64,000 nt of DNA from Mucilaginibacter tundrae (GCF_013408825.1 NZ_JACCBZ010000002.1:62001-126000); one strand, 5' to 3'; shown: positions 27,600-35,690, counted from the stretch's first letter. A program made the numbers and translations. Notes: a model not told the origin generated them from the letters alone.

Positions 27600-28130
27600 C
27601 TATTCGTCCCTTTTGAGCTTATCAATGACGTGCTGATCATCCTCGGGAAATTGTATGTAGTCGGATAGATCCTTAACCATATTCCTGGCGAAAACAGCGC
27701 CTGCTGAATTACTTTTCATTACATCATCGTCGCCCAGATCTGCATGTTCTCCATAAATGGCCTTCTTTAAGGTCGTCCTTTGCTTAACTTCCGCGAGTTT
27801 TCCCCGTAATTTTTCGACCATCGAGAAGTCCGGAACCCCGTTTTGAAGCAGGTCCGGGAAATCTTTGAATGGTTTAAAATTAACCTTGATCACCTTTTGC
27901 ATTACTTCTCCCCATTGCAGCACCTCATGTACCGCATACTCCGGGTTGTTTTGCGACTGCATTTCCACGACCATCGCCAGGAAAATTTCCGGCGTGCCGT
28001 TCCAGCCGGGTTTAAACTTGAAAAGTTTCAATAAATAAGAAATTAGTCCCATCGCCTTTAATTTCAAAATCCATATCCGTTGAGTAAATTTAAAGATTGC
28101 TTTAATCGATGTCAAATCTTTTCCTATCAA
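27600..28130 (-). CDS. Hypothetical protein
   Basis: A 176-residue protein from the first ATG. An internal ATG at 28052 (MGLISYLLKLFKFKPGWNGT) looks like a better start and would give 150 residues. It is predicted soluble, rich in charged residues (KLRGKLAEVKQRTTLKKAIY). I do not recognise the family. The nearest upstream gene is the ZIP transporter (stop at 28301), with about 170 bp of GC-rich non-coding sequence between that resembles an interspersed repeat. It may be an element-borne accessory gene. Confidence 0.5.
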   Translation of the reverse strand: MIGKDLTSIKAIFKFTQRIWILKLKAMGLISYLLKLFKFKPGWNGTPEIFLAMVVEMQSQNNPEYAVHEVLQWGEVMQKVIKVNFKPFKDFPDLLQNGVPDFSMVEKLRGKLAEVKQRTTLKKAIYGEHADLGDDDVMKSNSAGAVFARNMVKDLSDYIQFPEDDQHVIDKLKRDE

Positions 28131-28300
28131 ATACCGATTATGGCATCCCCTTCGGGCCGGGCTATTCGCTGTATCTGCTTCGCAGGATGCCGCTGCTATC
28201 CCATGATGCGAAATGCGCTTAGCTCAGGTAAAGCGAAATGAGAGACCCCCGTAATAGATGGCATCAGGGTACCCGCCGGCCAGCAGTTTTGATCCGCAGA

Positions 28301-29017
28301 TCATATCCCGGAAAAATTTACCGCACAATAAATTACCGCGAAACCAACGACGGTCAATACCGAAGTTAACAGCCCGGGAGATTTTTTATGGCTGTCCGGA
28401 ATAAAATCACTTGCGCCGATGTAGATAAAGAAACCCGCCACAAAGGCTAATAATATACCCAGCGTCTCTTGCGGGAGATGATAAAAAAAGGTAGAACAGG
28501 CACCAGCGACCGGCGCAATCCCATTAAGCAGCAACCACCTGACAGCGAAACGCCGCTGGCCATTTTCTTTTAGCACCACGTTGATCGTATTGATCCCGTC
28601 AGCAAAATCGTGTACCAGCACCGCAAGCGCGACAAAAGCGCCCACCGAAGTAGAGATTTGAAAGGCAAGCCCAATGGTAATGCCGTCGAGCAGGCTGTGC
28701 ATTGTCAGACTGAATGCCGCTACGCTTCCGCGCAGGGTCAGCTTTCCATCTTTGCTTTTCAGGCTTTCCCTGGAAACCAATCTGTCGACAATCATATAGA
28801 ATAAAAAGCCTACGGCTACCAACGAGGATATCATCCTGATCCCATATTTACCGGCTGACAATTCAAAAGCAGTTGGAAGGAGGTCAAAAAAGGCGACCCC
28901 CATAACCGTCCCGGCACTGAATCCTAAAATAAGGAAAAGTTTGTTCTTGAATTTTAAGGCGAAAAGTCCCCCTGCAATAGTGGTGATGAAGGTGCCAATA
29001 GCGATGAGCGTTATCAA
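28301..29017 (-). CDS. ZIP-family metal transporter
   Basis: A 238-residue membrane protein with about eight helices. The two signature metal-binding helices are visible: SLTMHSLLDGITIGLAFQIS (HxxxDG in helix 4) and VLVHDFADGINTINVVL (HDFADG in helix 5). ZIP proteins import zinc or other divalent metals into the cytoplasm. A palindromic box next to its -7 element, the neighbouring Fur/Zur-type regulator and the TonB receptor all point to zinc supply. The metal is inferred, not proven. Confidence 0.88.
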   Translation of the reverse strand: MITLIAIGTFITTIAGGLFALKFKNKLFLILGFSAGTVMGVAFFDLLPTAFELSAGKYGIRMISSLVAVGFLFYMIVDRLVSRESLKSKDGKLTLRGSVAAFSLTMHSLLDGITIGLAFQISTSVGAFVALAVLVHDFADGINTINVVLKENGQRRFAVRWLLLNGIAPVAGACSTFFYHLPQETLGILLAFVAGFFIYIGASDFIPDSHKKSPGLLTSVLTVVGFAVIYCAVNFSGI

Positions 29018-29059
29018 TATTTTTTCGGGTGAGGTTAATTATCTAATTTCTGTCCAGTG

Positions 29060-29089
29060 CAAAGATATACTAATGCAACTTAGTAGCCT
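29060..29089 (-). promoter_or_regulatory. ZIP promoter with Zur-like palindrome
   Basis: On the minus strand the -7 element TATCTTTG occupies 29060-29067. Five bp upstream is ATGCAACTTAGTAGCCT (29073-29089), a near-palindrome with the same plan as ATGCTACAATGTTGCAT in front of the TonB receptor. A repressor bound here would block the promoter. This fits Zur-type control of zinc uptake. Confidence 0.6.
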
Positions 29090-29260
29090 TTCTATTTTTA
29101 GATTAAAATGTTGTTTCCAATTATGGTGGCATGTAATTTCCAGGGAAATGCCCTGAGAAAATGATGGGAAAGGTATAAAGTTGTTGAAATTCTTGCCTTT
29201 CGGCAGCTATAAAAAACTAAGGGATGCAGGGCCATAATGACCGCTCTGGGATATGGGCAC

Positions 29261-29722
29261 TTATACTTCGGCGACCTGCTCGGCCTTTTTGCCGCATTTC
29301 GGACATATTCCGGTCGCTGACAACGAAAGGTTGAGGGATTGGAATCCGGTAGGCAGCTTTAAGTCAGGTAAATCCAGATCGTTAAGGCAATATACGTTAT
29401 TACAGACTACGCAGTTAAAATGCAAATGTTCGTCATGATGGTGGTTCTCCTCGCAACTGGAACTGCACAACGCGAAATTAGCGGTTCCATTGAGGTCAAA
29501 AACCTTATGTATAATGCCCTTTTCCTCAAAGACGTTCAGGATGCGGTAAAGGGTACCCCGGTCAACGTCTATCATCACCTCTTCCAGGTCAGGCTGCGAA
29601 GTGGCGAAATTTTTGGAAGCCAACATAGAAAGCACCCGCAACCGTGGCTCCGTCTTTTTGAGATGGTGCTTTGCGAGCAGATCCTCGAACTGATATTTAT
29701 TCTTCTTAGCGTTCATTAGCAT
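29261..29722 (-). CDS. Fur-family (probably Zur-like) metal regulator
   Basis: A 153-residue Fur-family repressor; a second ATG at 29716 is an alternative start. The winged-helix part carries KKTEPRLRVLSMLASKNFAT and 'DRGTLYRILNVFEEKGIIHK'. The C-terminal part has a histidine-rich HHHDEHLHFNC segment and two CxxC pairs (FNCVVCNNVYCL and GICPKCGKK) that hold the structural zinc. Together with the ZIP transporter and a ZnuD-like receptor it is probably a zinc sensor. The perfect inverted repeat at its own start suggests autoregulation. Confidence 0.85.
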   Translation of the reverse strand: MLMNAKKNKYQFEDLLAKHHLKKTEPRLRVLSMLASKNFATSQPDLEEVMIDVDRGTLYRILNVFEEKGIIHKVFDLNGTANFALCSSSCEENHHHDEHLHFNCVVCNNVYCLNDLDLPDLKLPTGFQSLNLSLSATGICPKCGKKAEQVAEV

Positions 29723-29741
29723 TCTATGCTATACAAATTTA
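29717..29741 (-). promoter_or_regulatory. Fur-gene promoter and inverted repeat over the start codon
   Basis: The minus-strand -7 element TAAATTTG is at 29734-29741. Immediately downstream is TAGCAT-TCT-ATGCTA (29717-29731), a perfect 6-bp inverted repeat that contains the first ATG. Transcription would begin within it, so the ATG at 29716 may be the true start, with this repeat as operator. Confidence 0.45.
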
Positions 29742-29824
29742 ACAAAGAAAACCCATATACCGAAAGAATGACACCAGCCATTTTTTTGATGTCAGCGATA
29801 GTTAACAAGTTTTTTACAATACAA

Positions 29825-29857
29825 ATGCTACAATGTTGCATATTTATTACATCTTTG
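29825..29857 (+). promoter_or_regulatory. TonB-receptor promoter with Zur-like palindrome
   Basis: ATGCTACAATGTTGCAT (29825-29841) is a 17-bp dyad broken only at the centre and one symmetric pair. A near-consensus -7 element CATCTTTG follows at 29850-29857. Transcription would start around 29863, downstream of the ATG at 29833, which favours the GTG at 29878 as the receptor start. Confidence 0.6.
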
Positions 29858-29877
29858 TCGCATTAACTATTCGTACT

Positions 29878-32235
29878 GTGCTAAACAAATATACGCTATT
29901 ATTGATTTTCATTCCTTTTTTTATTGTATTCGCTCATGGGCAAGGCAACACTACAATGCCGCAAGTACATCTTAGTGGCAAAATCGTTGATGCTTTTTCG
30001 AACGTCCCTTTGGCCGCCGCGTCTGTTTCCATAACAGGAACTCCGGGCCAGGTGCTGAGTGATAAAAACGGGCTTTATGCGCTCAGGGCCCATCCGGGCG
30101 CTGTCCGTCTGCATTGTCAGTACATCGGTTACGCTTCCGTTGACACTTTGATAACTGTCAGCAAAGAAATCCAGGTTAATTTCTCCCTCAGCCCCACGAC
30201 GCAATCCTTAAGTCAGGTGAATATTGTGTCGACAGCCGCTCCGCATCAGGAGATCGCTACCCAAAATTTAACTATATTGCAGGGCAATGACCTCGACAGG
30301 ACACGTGGTCTTAGCCTCGGCGATGCCTTGAAATCAATTACCGGGGTGACCACTTTTCAAACCGGGCCATCTATCGCCAAACCAGTTATTCATGGCTTAA
30401 CCGGTGCAAGGGTGCTGATCTTGAATAATGGCGTCACCCTGCAGGCACAACAATGGGGGCAGGAGCACGCGCCGGAAATCGATCCCTTTATTGCCAACCA
30501 GATAGAAGTCATTAAAGGGGCAGCGGGAATCCGTTACGGATCAGATGCCATCGCCGGGGTGATCTCTGTAAAACCCAAACCTTTACCGACGGATACCGGA
30601 ACCATGAACGGCGAAGCGAACGCCGTAGCGATGACCAATAGCAGGCTCGGCGCGTTTTCAGCGATGCTCGAAGGCGCGTTAGGAAAAAAGCTGGCTGGCT
30701 TCAGTTACCGCCTGCAAGGCACCTTTAAACGTGGAGGTGATGTAAGTACCCCGAATTATCTGCTGGGAAACACCGGGCTGATGGAAACTGATTTTTCAGC
30801 TGCGTTACAGTATTACCATAAAAATTATGGCATAGAAGGTTATTACAGCGACTTCGATACCAAACTGGGTATTGAGTATGATACCGATGTGGGGTCGCTT
30901 AGCGACCTGGAGATGCGAATTGCAGAAGGCGGACCGGTAACCTTATATAATTTCAGCTATTTCATTGACCGGCCTTATCAACAGGTTAATCACTCAACAG
31001 CTAAAGTGAGGAGTTTTTACAATTTTAGTGACAGCAGCAAACTGGAATTACAATATGCCTACCAGGTAAACACAAGAAAAGAATACGAGGAATTGTCCTA
31101 TTCCCCAAGCCTCAATCCTGCTTTATATCTGCAGATTCATACGACGACGCTCGAACTGAACTGGGAACATAAGGACGGCAGCGGTTTTTCCGGTTCGGCA
31201 GGCCTGAGCGGGATGAACCAGGGCAATGTCCGGATGTACGAATACCTCATCCCTAATTTTATAGATTATGATGGTGCTGCTTACGCGATAGAAAAATATA
31301 CCCATAAGAACTGGTTATTTGAAGCAGGCGCGCGATACGATTACCGCTGGCTGCGGGCATTTGCCTTTGATGCCAATGCCGCTAAAATTGATGTAACGAC
31401 TACAAACTATTCCGGCGTGAGTGGAACCTTGGGTAGTACTTATAACTTTTCTGATAACTTTAAGGTTACCGCAAACTATAGCGCAACTTTCCGCCCGCCG
31501 TCCATTAATGAGCTTTATATAGATGGAGAACATGCTTCATTAGCGGAATTTGAGATCGGCGATGCCAACCTGAAAACGGAGCATGCAAACGATTTTAGCT
31601 TAACTTTTAATTATACTTCCAGCTGGCTGGCGATCAATGCCGAGGGGTATTATAACCAAATCAACGATTTTATTTTCGAGGAACCAACGGGCACCTTCTA
31701 TCATGCGCCAGGGGGTGAGCTGCTGGAATTTCAATATACACAAGCAAATGTGTACTTCAGGGGGCTTGACCTGGGCATCACGCTTAAACCAGTGGGAGGC
31801 CTCGAAATTAATTCCAAGTCTTCGCTCATTTACGCCTGGAATGAAACCATCAACAATTACCTCATTTATACGCCGCCACTGCGCTTACAAAACGGTGTCG
31901 CCTATCATTTTGGAAAGATAGGTTCATTTAAGGACCTGGTGGTTGGGGGCGAGGATATCTATGTAGCTAAGCAGAAGGACGTGCCCGCCGGTTATGATTT
32001 TGCGCCGCCGCCAAATGCATATAACCTGATCAACGTGCATGTCGGGTTTAAACTCCTGATCAACAAAACGGACGCTGATTTCGATATCGCGGCGAATAAC
32101 CTGATGAACGTGGCGTACAAAGATTACCTGGACCGTTTTCGCTATTTCGCGGACGAGCCGGGGCGTAATATCATCTTCAGGCTCAGGGTTCCTTTTAAAA
32201 TCTTAACAAATAATAACAGATCAATTAACAATTAA
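29878..32235 (+). CDS. TonB-dependent receptor, ZnuD-like
   Basis: About 785 residues from the GTG at 29878; an ATG at 29833 would add 15 residues but lies inside the promoter box. The signal peptide ends near VFAHGQG, followed by a regulatory-like beta-sandwich (GKIVDAFSNVPLAAASVSIT). The plug domain has VIHGLTGARVLILNNGVTLQ and QWGQEHAPEIDPFIANQIEV, a histidine- and acid-rich pattern shared with ZnuD-type zinc receptors. The barrel ends in a typical outer-membrane strand (NIIFRLRVPFKI). It probably imports zinc or a zinc complex with TonB energy. It is the first gene of a three-gene unit with the lipoprotein and beta-barrel genes. Confidence 0.82.
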   Translation: MLNKYTLLLIFIPFFIVFAHGQGNTTMPQVHLSGKIVDAFSNVPLAAASVSITGTPGQVLSDKNGLYALRAHPGAVRLHCQYIGYASVDTLITVSKEIQVNFSLSPTTQSLSQVNIVSTAAPHQEIATQNLTILQGNDLDRTRGLSLGDALKSITGVTTFQTGPSIAKPVIHGLTGARVLILNNGVTLQAQQWGQEHAPEIDPFIANQIEVIKGAAGIRYGSDAIAGVISVKPKPLPTDTGTMNGEANAVAMTNSRLGAFSAMLEGALGKKLAGFSYRLQGTFKRGGDVSTPNYLLGNTGLMETDFSAALQYYHKNYGIEGYYSDFDTKLGIEYDTDVGSLSDLEMRIAEGGPVTLYNFSYFIDRPYQQVNHSTAKVRSFYNFSDSSKLELQYAYQVNTRKEYEELSYSPSLNPALYLQIHTTTLELNWEHKDGSGFSGSAGLSGMNQGNVRMYEYLIPNFIDYDGAAYAIEKYTHKNWLFEAGARYDYRWLRAFAFDANAAKIDVTTTNYSGVSGTLGSTYNFSDNFKVTANYSATFRPPSINELYIDGEHASLAEFEIGDANLKTEHANDFSLTFNYTSSWLAINAEGYYNQINDFIFEEPTGTFYHAPGGELLEFQYTQANVYFRGLDLGITLKPVGGLEINSKSSLIYAWNETINNYLIYTPPLRLQNGVAYHFGKIGSFKDLVVGGEDIYVAKQKDVPAGYDFAPPPNAYNLINVHVGFKLLINKTDADFDIAANNLMNVAYKDYLDRFRYFADEPGRNIIFRLRVPFKILTNNNRSINN

Positions 32236-32250
32236 ATTTTACAAAACAAC

Positions 32251-32889
32251 ATGATTAAATTAAAACACACGGTATATGTGCTGTTGGGAACAGCCTTATT
32301 CTACGCGAGCTGCAGTAATAAATCTGAAGAAGCTGTCCAGCCGAACATCGCCAATGAAACCATTACGCAGGCCACATTAAAATTTACTAACCAGGCCAAT
32401 TCTGCGGATACGACTTCGTGTACGTACACCTTTCACCTGGACAATAACGATAACGTAACCTCTGTAGACTCGACAACGCTGGTGTTAAAGGCGAACTCAA
32501 AATATAATGGAGTCGTTTATATGCTGGATCAAACCCAAACACCGGTTTTTGTGGTCTCCAATGAAATTAAACAAAGGGAGAATTATCACCTGTTCTTTTA
32601 TCAGCCAACGCCAATCGCCAGCGCCCCTGTGATCAGCAATACTTCGCCGTATATCCCGGGAACTCCTGTTAGCGCATCGGTGCCGCCTTTAAACCTTTCA
32701 ATTGTCAGGACAGATCAAGACACGAACAATCCGCCATTGCAGATCGGGTTGTCTATGGTATTCACCACCGGCGCTGCCAGTACCGGTAAATTGCGTTGGG
32801 TACTCCGTCACCAGCCAAATGCCAAAAATGGAACTTATGCCCCCGGCTCATCAGATCTCGACGTTAATTTCATCACTATCATTCAATAA
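32251..32889 (+). CDS. Predicted lipoprotein in the metal-uptake operon
   Basis: A 212-residue protein with a clear lipoprotein signal (LGTALFYASCSNKSEE, cysteine at residue 21). The mature part is beta-rich and has the segment YHLFFYQPTPIASAPVISNT. I do not recognise a named family. It starts 15 bp after the receptor stop and is followed at 20 bp by a beta-barrel protein gene, so it is probably co-transcribed with them. A role as a surface or periplasmic accessory to metal uptake is inference from context. Confidence 0.7.
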   Translation: MIKLKHTVYVLLGTALFYASCSNKSEEAVQPNIANETITQATLKFTNQANSADTTSCTYTFHLDNNDNVTSVDSTTLVLKANSKYNGVVYMLDQTQTPVFVVSNEIKQRENYHLFFYQPTPIASAPVISNTSPYIPGTPVSASVPPLNLSIVRTDQDTNNPPLQIGLSMVFTTGAASTGKLRWVLRHQPNAKNGTYAPGSSDLDVNFITIIQ

Positions 32890-32909
32890 TAACCGCACAA
32901 GCTAAACAC

Positions 32910-33656
32910 ATGAAAAAATTTATAATTATTGCAGCTGTAATACTGACAACGTTTTCCGCATTTACCGCTAACGCCCAGGTACAGCGGGGCAGCTATTGGG
33001 GCATTTTTGGCGGTGCTTCAGTCCCGACAGGTGAATTCGCCAAATCAAATTACGGCGATTTTCTTGACGGAACGATCAACAATAAGGCAGGTTTTGCCAA
33101 AACCGGCTATACCATCGGGCTTGATGGCGCATGGTATATTCACAAAAGCAACTGGGCATTTGCCGCTACCGTTTCTTACCAGGACCAGGGGCAGTTGAGT
33201 GCGAAAGACGCCCATACCTTGGCAGCCGGATACCAGGACGCCTTCGGTGTGGATACGGGCGCCGCTGCTACCAGCAAGCGATACCGTAATCTCAATATCC
33301 TTGTCGGTCCGCAATATTCTTTCTTCTTCAGCAAATTCGCGGTTGACCTTCGGGCTAATGTGGGTATAATAAAAAGCTTCTCTACACCTGAAATGGACAT
33401 AACAATTACTGATGCAGACATACCTTATCAATTTTCGCAATTAAGTTCTACCAAAACCGCCTTCGCTTATGGCGGCAGCGCAGATCTTCGTTATCAGTTA
33501 GGCAAAAAGCTCGGCCTGGTGTTGAAAGAAAACTTCGTCGCCTCGCCCGGCGTTGCGATCACCAATACTAACCGGGTAAATTACGCTGGAAGATTGGACA
33601 CCAAGCAGTCTATTTCAGAAGCGCAGACTACGCTGGGACTGAATTTCGGATTTTAA
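32910..33656 (+). CDS. Outer-membrane beta-barrel protein
   Basis: A 248-residue exported protein. The signal peptide ends at TANAQVQRGS. The body alternates short beta-strands (GSYWGIFGGASVPTGEF, YTIGLDGAWYI, WAFAATVSYQDQG) and ends with a C-terminal aromatic strand (TTLGLNFGF), as in small Bacteroidota outer-membrane barrels of the PorT/OmpA-like type. It is the last gene of the receptor unit and is followed by a strong terminator. The exact function is unknown. Confidence 0.75.
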   Translation: MKKFIIIAAVILTTFSAFTANAQVQRGSYWGIFGGASVPTGEFAKSNYGDFLDGTINNKAGFAKTGYTIGLDGAWYIHKSNWAFAATVSYQDQGQLSAKDAHTLAAGYQDAFGVDTGAAATSKRYRNLNILVGPQYSFFFSKFAVDLRANVGIIKSFSTPEMDITITDADIPYQFSQLSSTKTAFAYGGSADLRYQLGKKLGLVLKENFVASPGVAITNTNRVNYAGRLDTKQSISEAQTTLGLNFGF

Positions 33657-33666
33657 AAAAAAACAG

Positions 33667-33700
33667 GATAATAGGCTGCCTTTCGGCAGCTTATTATTTA
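33667..33700 (+). terminator. Intrinsic terminator of the receptor operon
   Basis: GGCTGCC-TTTC-GGCAGC forms a tight GC stem flanked by A-rich and T-rich arms (AATAATA ... TTATTATTT), just 10 bp after the beta-barrel stop codon. Confidence 0.7.
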
Positions 33701-33712
33701 ATCAATAATATC

Positions 33713-33865
33713 ATGAGAGATCTTGCCAAACTCCGCGATAAAAGATATTTTCTGGTTTTTTTGCTTTTCGTGAGCATGTTAAGCCCATCGTGTAGTTCAG
33801 ACCGCAAAGCGAAAAATTCAACACGTTTTTATTCCGTTAAAATTAGATTAAAAAAGGGTGAATAA
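33713..33865 (+). CDS. Small predicted lipoprotein, 50 residues
   Basis: An ATG at 33713 opens a 50-codon frame with a positively charged start (MRDLAKLRDKRY), a hydrophobic core (FLVFLLFVSMLSPSC) with lipobox-like SPSC, and a basic tail. It ends at 33865 and overlaps the alternative GTG start of the next Fur-family gene. It is too short to assign to a family. The signal-peptide quality and its position directly upstream of the regulator argue that it is real. Confidence 0.45.
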   Translation: MRDLAKLRDKRYFLVFLLFVSMLSPSCSSDRKAKNSTRFYSVKIRLKKGE

Positions 33866-33881
33866 TTCAGCCGAACGTTTT

Positions 33882-34307
33882 ATGGATATCAAAGAAATTA
33901 AGAAGTTGCTTAAACCTTATGGCCTGAAATTGACATTGCCCAGATTGAAAGTGATTGAGATATTTCTCTCCAACGACCGTGCTGTTACTACAGGAGAACT
34001 TTTACGCATAATGGAAGAGACTTTCGACCGCGTGACCGTTTACCAAACCCTGAAATCATTTGAGGACATGGGCATCATTCACCGGATCGTCGGCGCGGCC
34101 AACGCTTCAAACTTTGCCCTGTCGAGCATTTTTAAGAAAAATCCGGAATTACTCTTTAAGCAGCACCTGCATTTCAGCTGTATTAAATGCCAGGGGGTAT
34201 TTTGCCTTGATGACAAGTCCATACCAACCGTGACGCTACCAAGTATTTATGAGGTGCACTCCTTAAATATGGTTATTGTTGGCATATGCGATCGTTGCAA
34301 AAAGTAA
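33882..34307 (+). CDS. Second Fur-family metal regulator
   Basis: From the ATG at 33882 the protein has about 141 residues; a GTG at 33858 that overlaps the small lipoprotein would add eight. It has the Fur winged helix (KLTLPRLKVIEIFLSNDRAV, DRVTVYQTLKSFEDMGIIHR) and two CxxC pairs (FSCIKCQGVFCL and GICDRCKK). The histidine-rich sensing loop is shorter than in the other copy (QHLHFSC only), so its metal response may differ. It shares the island with the first Fur gene but is clearly diverged from it. Confidence 0.82.
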   Translation: MDIKEIKKLLKPYGLKLTLPRLKVIEIFLSNDRAVTTGELLRIMEETFDRVTVYQTLKSFEDMGIIHRIVGAANASNFALSSIFKKNPELLFKQHLHFSCIKCQGVFCLDDKSIPTVTLPSIYEVHSLNMVIVGICDRCKK

Positions 34308-34409
34308 ATGGCGGTTTCTCCTTGATCGCTTCCAATGTCTTTGTATTTATTTAAATAAACATTTGATTGGCAAATGTTTAGGGTCAAATTCAGGAGTGCA
34401 AAAACTTTG

Positions 34410-34460
34410 AATAAATTTACATTTTTATTCGTTCGCATTTAAAAAAAATGTAAATTTATT
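34410..34460. repeat. Perfect 17-bp inverted repeat upstream of an orphan gene
   Basis: AATAAATTTACATTTTT (34410-34426) and its exact complement (34444-34460) flank a 17-nt loop. The second arm ends 15 bp before the ATG at 34476. It could be a terminator for the Fur-family gene (a run of A/T flanks it), a repressor site, or an RNA structure that hides the start region of the next gene. Confidence 0.6.
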
Positions 34461-34475
34461 TAAATCCAAAACCTT

Positions 34476-34952
34476 ATGGTAAATCCAACATCAATCTTCC
34501 TTTGGGAAGGAAAAGTGCAGCTCGGGGACGAACCCGGTATCTATGGCGATGCTGCCTATTCCGGTATTGGGGTGAAATTCCCAATAACACTCGCTAATAT
34601 TAATCCGGCAGCGCCGCAGGACGATGTCCTTAAAATTACACTCAAAACAAGCGATGTGAATGTTTACACCGGTTACCCGGGACATAAAATCGTGATTTAT
34701 GACTATAGCCCTGATCCGAACACGCAATATCGTTGGGTGGAAACCATCCTGCAAGATTCGGCAAGGATCACGAGAAGCAGGAAAACAATATTTGAGGTAC
34801 CCATTAAGCTTTTTCAGGGGAGTTTTTACATAGCCCTGGGCATCGAAGTGGATACTACCGTTAAGCCTGGCCTATATGACGATTTCCTGCTGCTTGGCAT
34901 TGATTACTTCGCTGATAAGGAATCTGTTTATGCGAAGTTTGGTTTCCAATAG
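34476..34952 (+). CDS. Hypothetical protein
   Basis: A 158-residue protein of unrecognised family, probably beta-rich (DVLKITLKTSDVNVYTGYPG, KIVIYDYSPDPNTQYRWVET). There is no signal peptide or membrane segment. A long inverted repeat stands immediately upstream. It belongs to the AT-rich right part of the island and has no informative neighbours. Confidence 0.5.
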   Translation: MVNPTSIFLWEGKVQLGDEPGIYGDAAYSGIGVKFPITLANINPAAPQDDVLKITLKTSDVNVYTGYPGHKIVIYDYSPDPNTQYRWVETILQDSARITRSRKTIFEVPIKLFQGSFYIALGIEVDTTVKPGLYDDFLLLGIDYFADKESVYAKFGFQ

Positions 34953-35025
34953 GTTGGATAAGCAAAGGATTTAATATTTCATAATTTTGAATATTTGTCA
35001 TAACTTACAAAATACTTAAGAAGAA

Positions 35026-35466
35026 ATGCTGGAAGTAGATAATAGTAAAGATACCGCGTACGAGACCATAATTTTTGCCGGGCAAAGAGACAGGGAAGAC
35101 CATATAACAACAGTCGAAATACCGATGGTCGGTGCTGACAATAATGTAGTGGTCGTTTTTGATGCAAAATATCCTTCCCCAAATAAATTGCGATCACGCG
35201 AACATTTCCAAAAACGTTTAACCGCTTTGAAAAGAGCGATTTCCGTAAATAATAACCCTGGTTTTGCTACTTACATTAAATTTCCTTTGCGTCCGCATAA
35301 TTCAGGTAGTGACTTAAAGGTCATGCTACTAAAGGAATCTGGCAGAAAATTTAACGCGCTTATTCAAAAAATGCACGAGGATCAAAATCAAGTTCGCACA
35401 AGATCTTCTGTAATGATTGAATTTCGAAATGGTTTGAAATTCAATGTGGGAAAAAACCTGGTGTAA
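35026..35466 (+). CDS. Hypothetical protein at the island's right edge
   Basis: A 146-residue protein of unrecognised family (TTVEIPMVGADNNVVVVFDA; later LRSREHFQKRLTALKRAISV). It is predicted soluble. Its stop codon TAA falls within the junction sequence (35464-35466), so the end of the gene may have been made by the insertion and the natural protein may be longer. There is no similarity to the receptor that flanks it. Confidence 0.45.
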   Translation: MLEVDNSKDTAYETIIFAGQRDREDHITTVEIPMVGADNNVVVVFDAKYPSPNKLRSREHFQKRLTALKRAISVNNNPGFATYIKFPLRPHNSGSDLKVMLLKESGRKFNALIQKMHEDQNQVRTRSSVMIEFRNGLKFNVGKNLV

Positions 35467-35690
35467 CACCACTGTTCAATTAGGTATGCGTTCGGAATAT
35501 ACACAGTCAAGTGGCAATCTTATCGGCCGTAATTCTGTAAACAAGGATTATATTAATTTTTTCCCTAATGTGTTTATCAACCAAACGCTTAACAGTAAAA
35601 ATGAAATCAGCTTATCCTATAGCAGGCGTATAGATCGGCCCGATTATAATGATCTGAATCCTTTTATATACTATTTTGATCCCTATTGTA
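35465..35690 (+). pseudogene. Decayed receptor copy, 3' fragment
   Basis: Translation gives NTTVQLGMRSEYTQSSGNLI and later INQTLNSKNEISLSYSRRID followed by RPDYNDLNPFIYYFDPY. This continues, residue for residue, the homology that stopped at 26960 (the intact gene reads NTTIQAGLRAEYTNSSGDLI and so on). It breaks off again after IYYFDPY, about 230 residues before the normal end of the barrel. Confidence 0.8.

Larger units (their letters stand above)
26961..35464. mobile_element. About 8.5-kb acquired island inserted in the receptor pseudogene
   Basis: The decayed receptor gene is interrupted exactly where its homologous codons read ...N-T: the left part ends in AACACC (26955-26960) and the right part starts with AACACC (35465-35470), a possible 6-bp target duplication. 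The interior is visibly more GC-rich over 27-34 kb than the DNA on both sides. It carries a metal-acquisition gene set, a cytochrome c remnant and orphan genes. No transposase or integrase was recognised, so the mechanism is unknown: a lost transposase, a passive insertion and recombination are all possible. Confidence 0.6.

Noticed and set aside
29833..29877. ATG at 29833 as start of the zinc-type receptor
   Set aside because: It falls inside the palindromic box and upstream of the predicted transcription start. The GTG at 29878 gives a clean signal peptide. The ATG remains possible if the -7 assignment is wrong.
26961..35464. Recognisable insertion sequence or integrase in the island
   Set aside because: All frames above 60 codons were considered and none has a DDE, HUH or tyrosine/serine recombinase signature.
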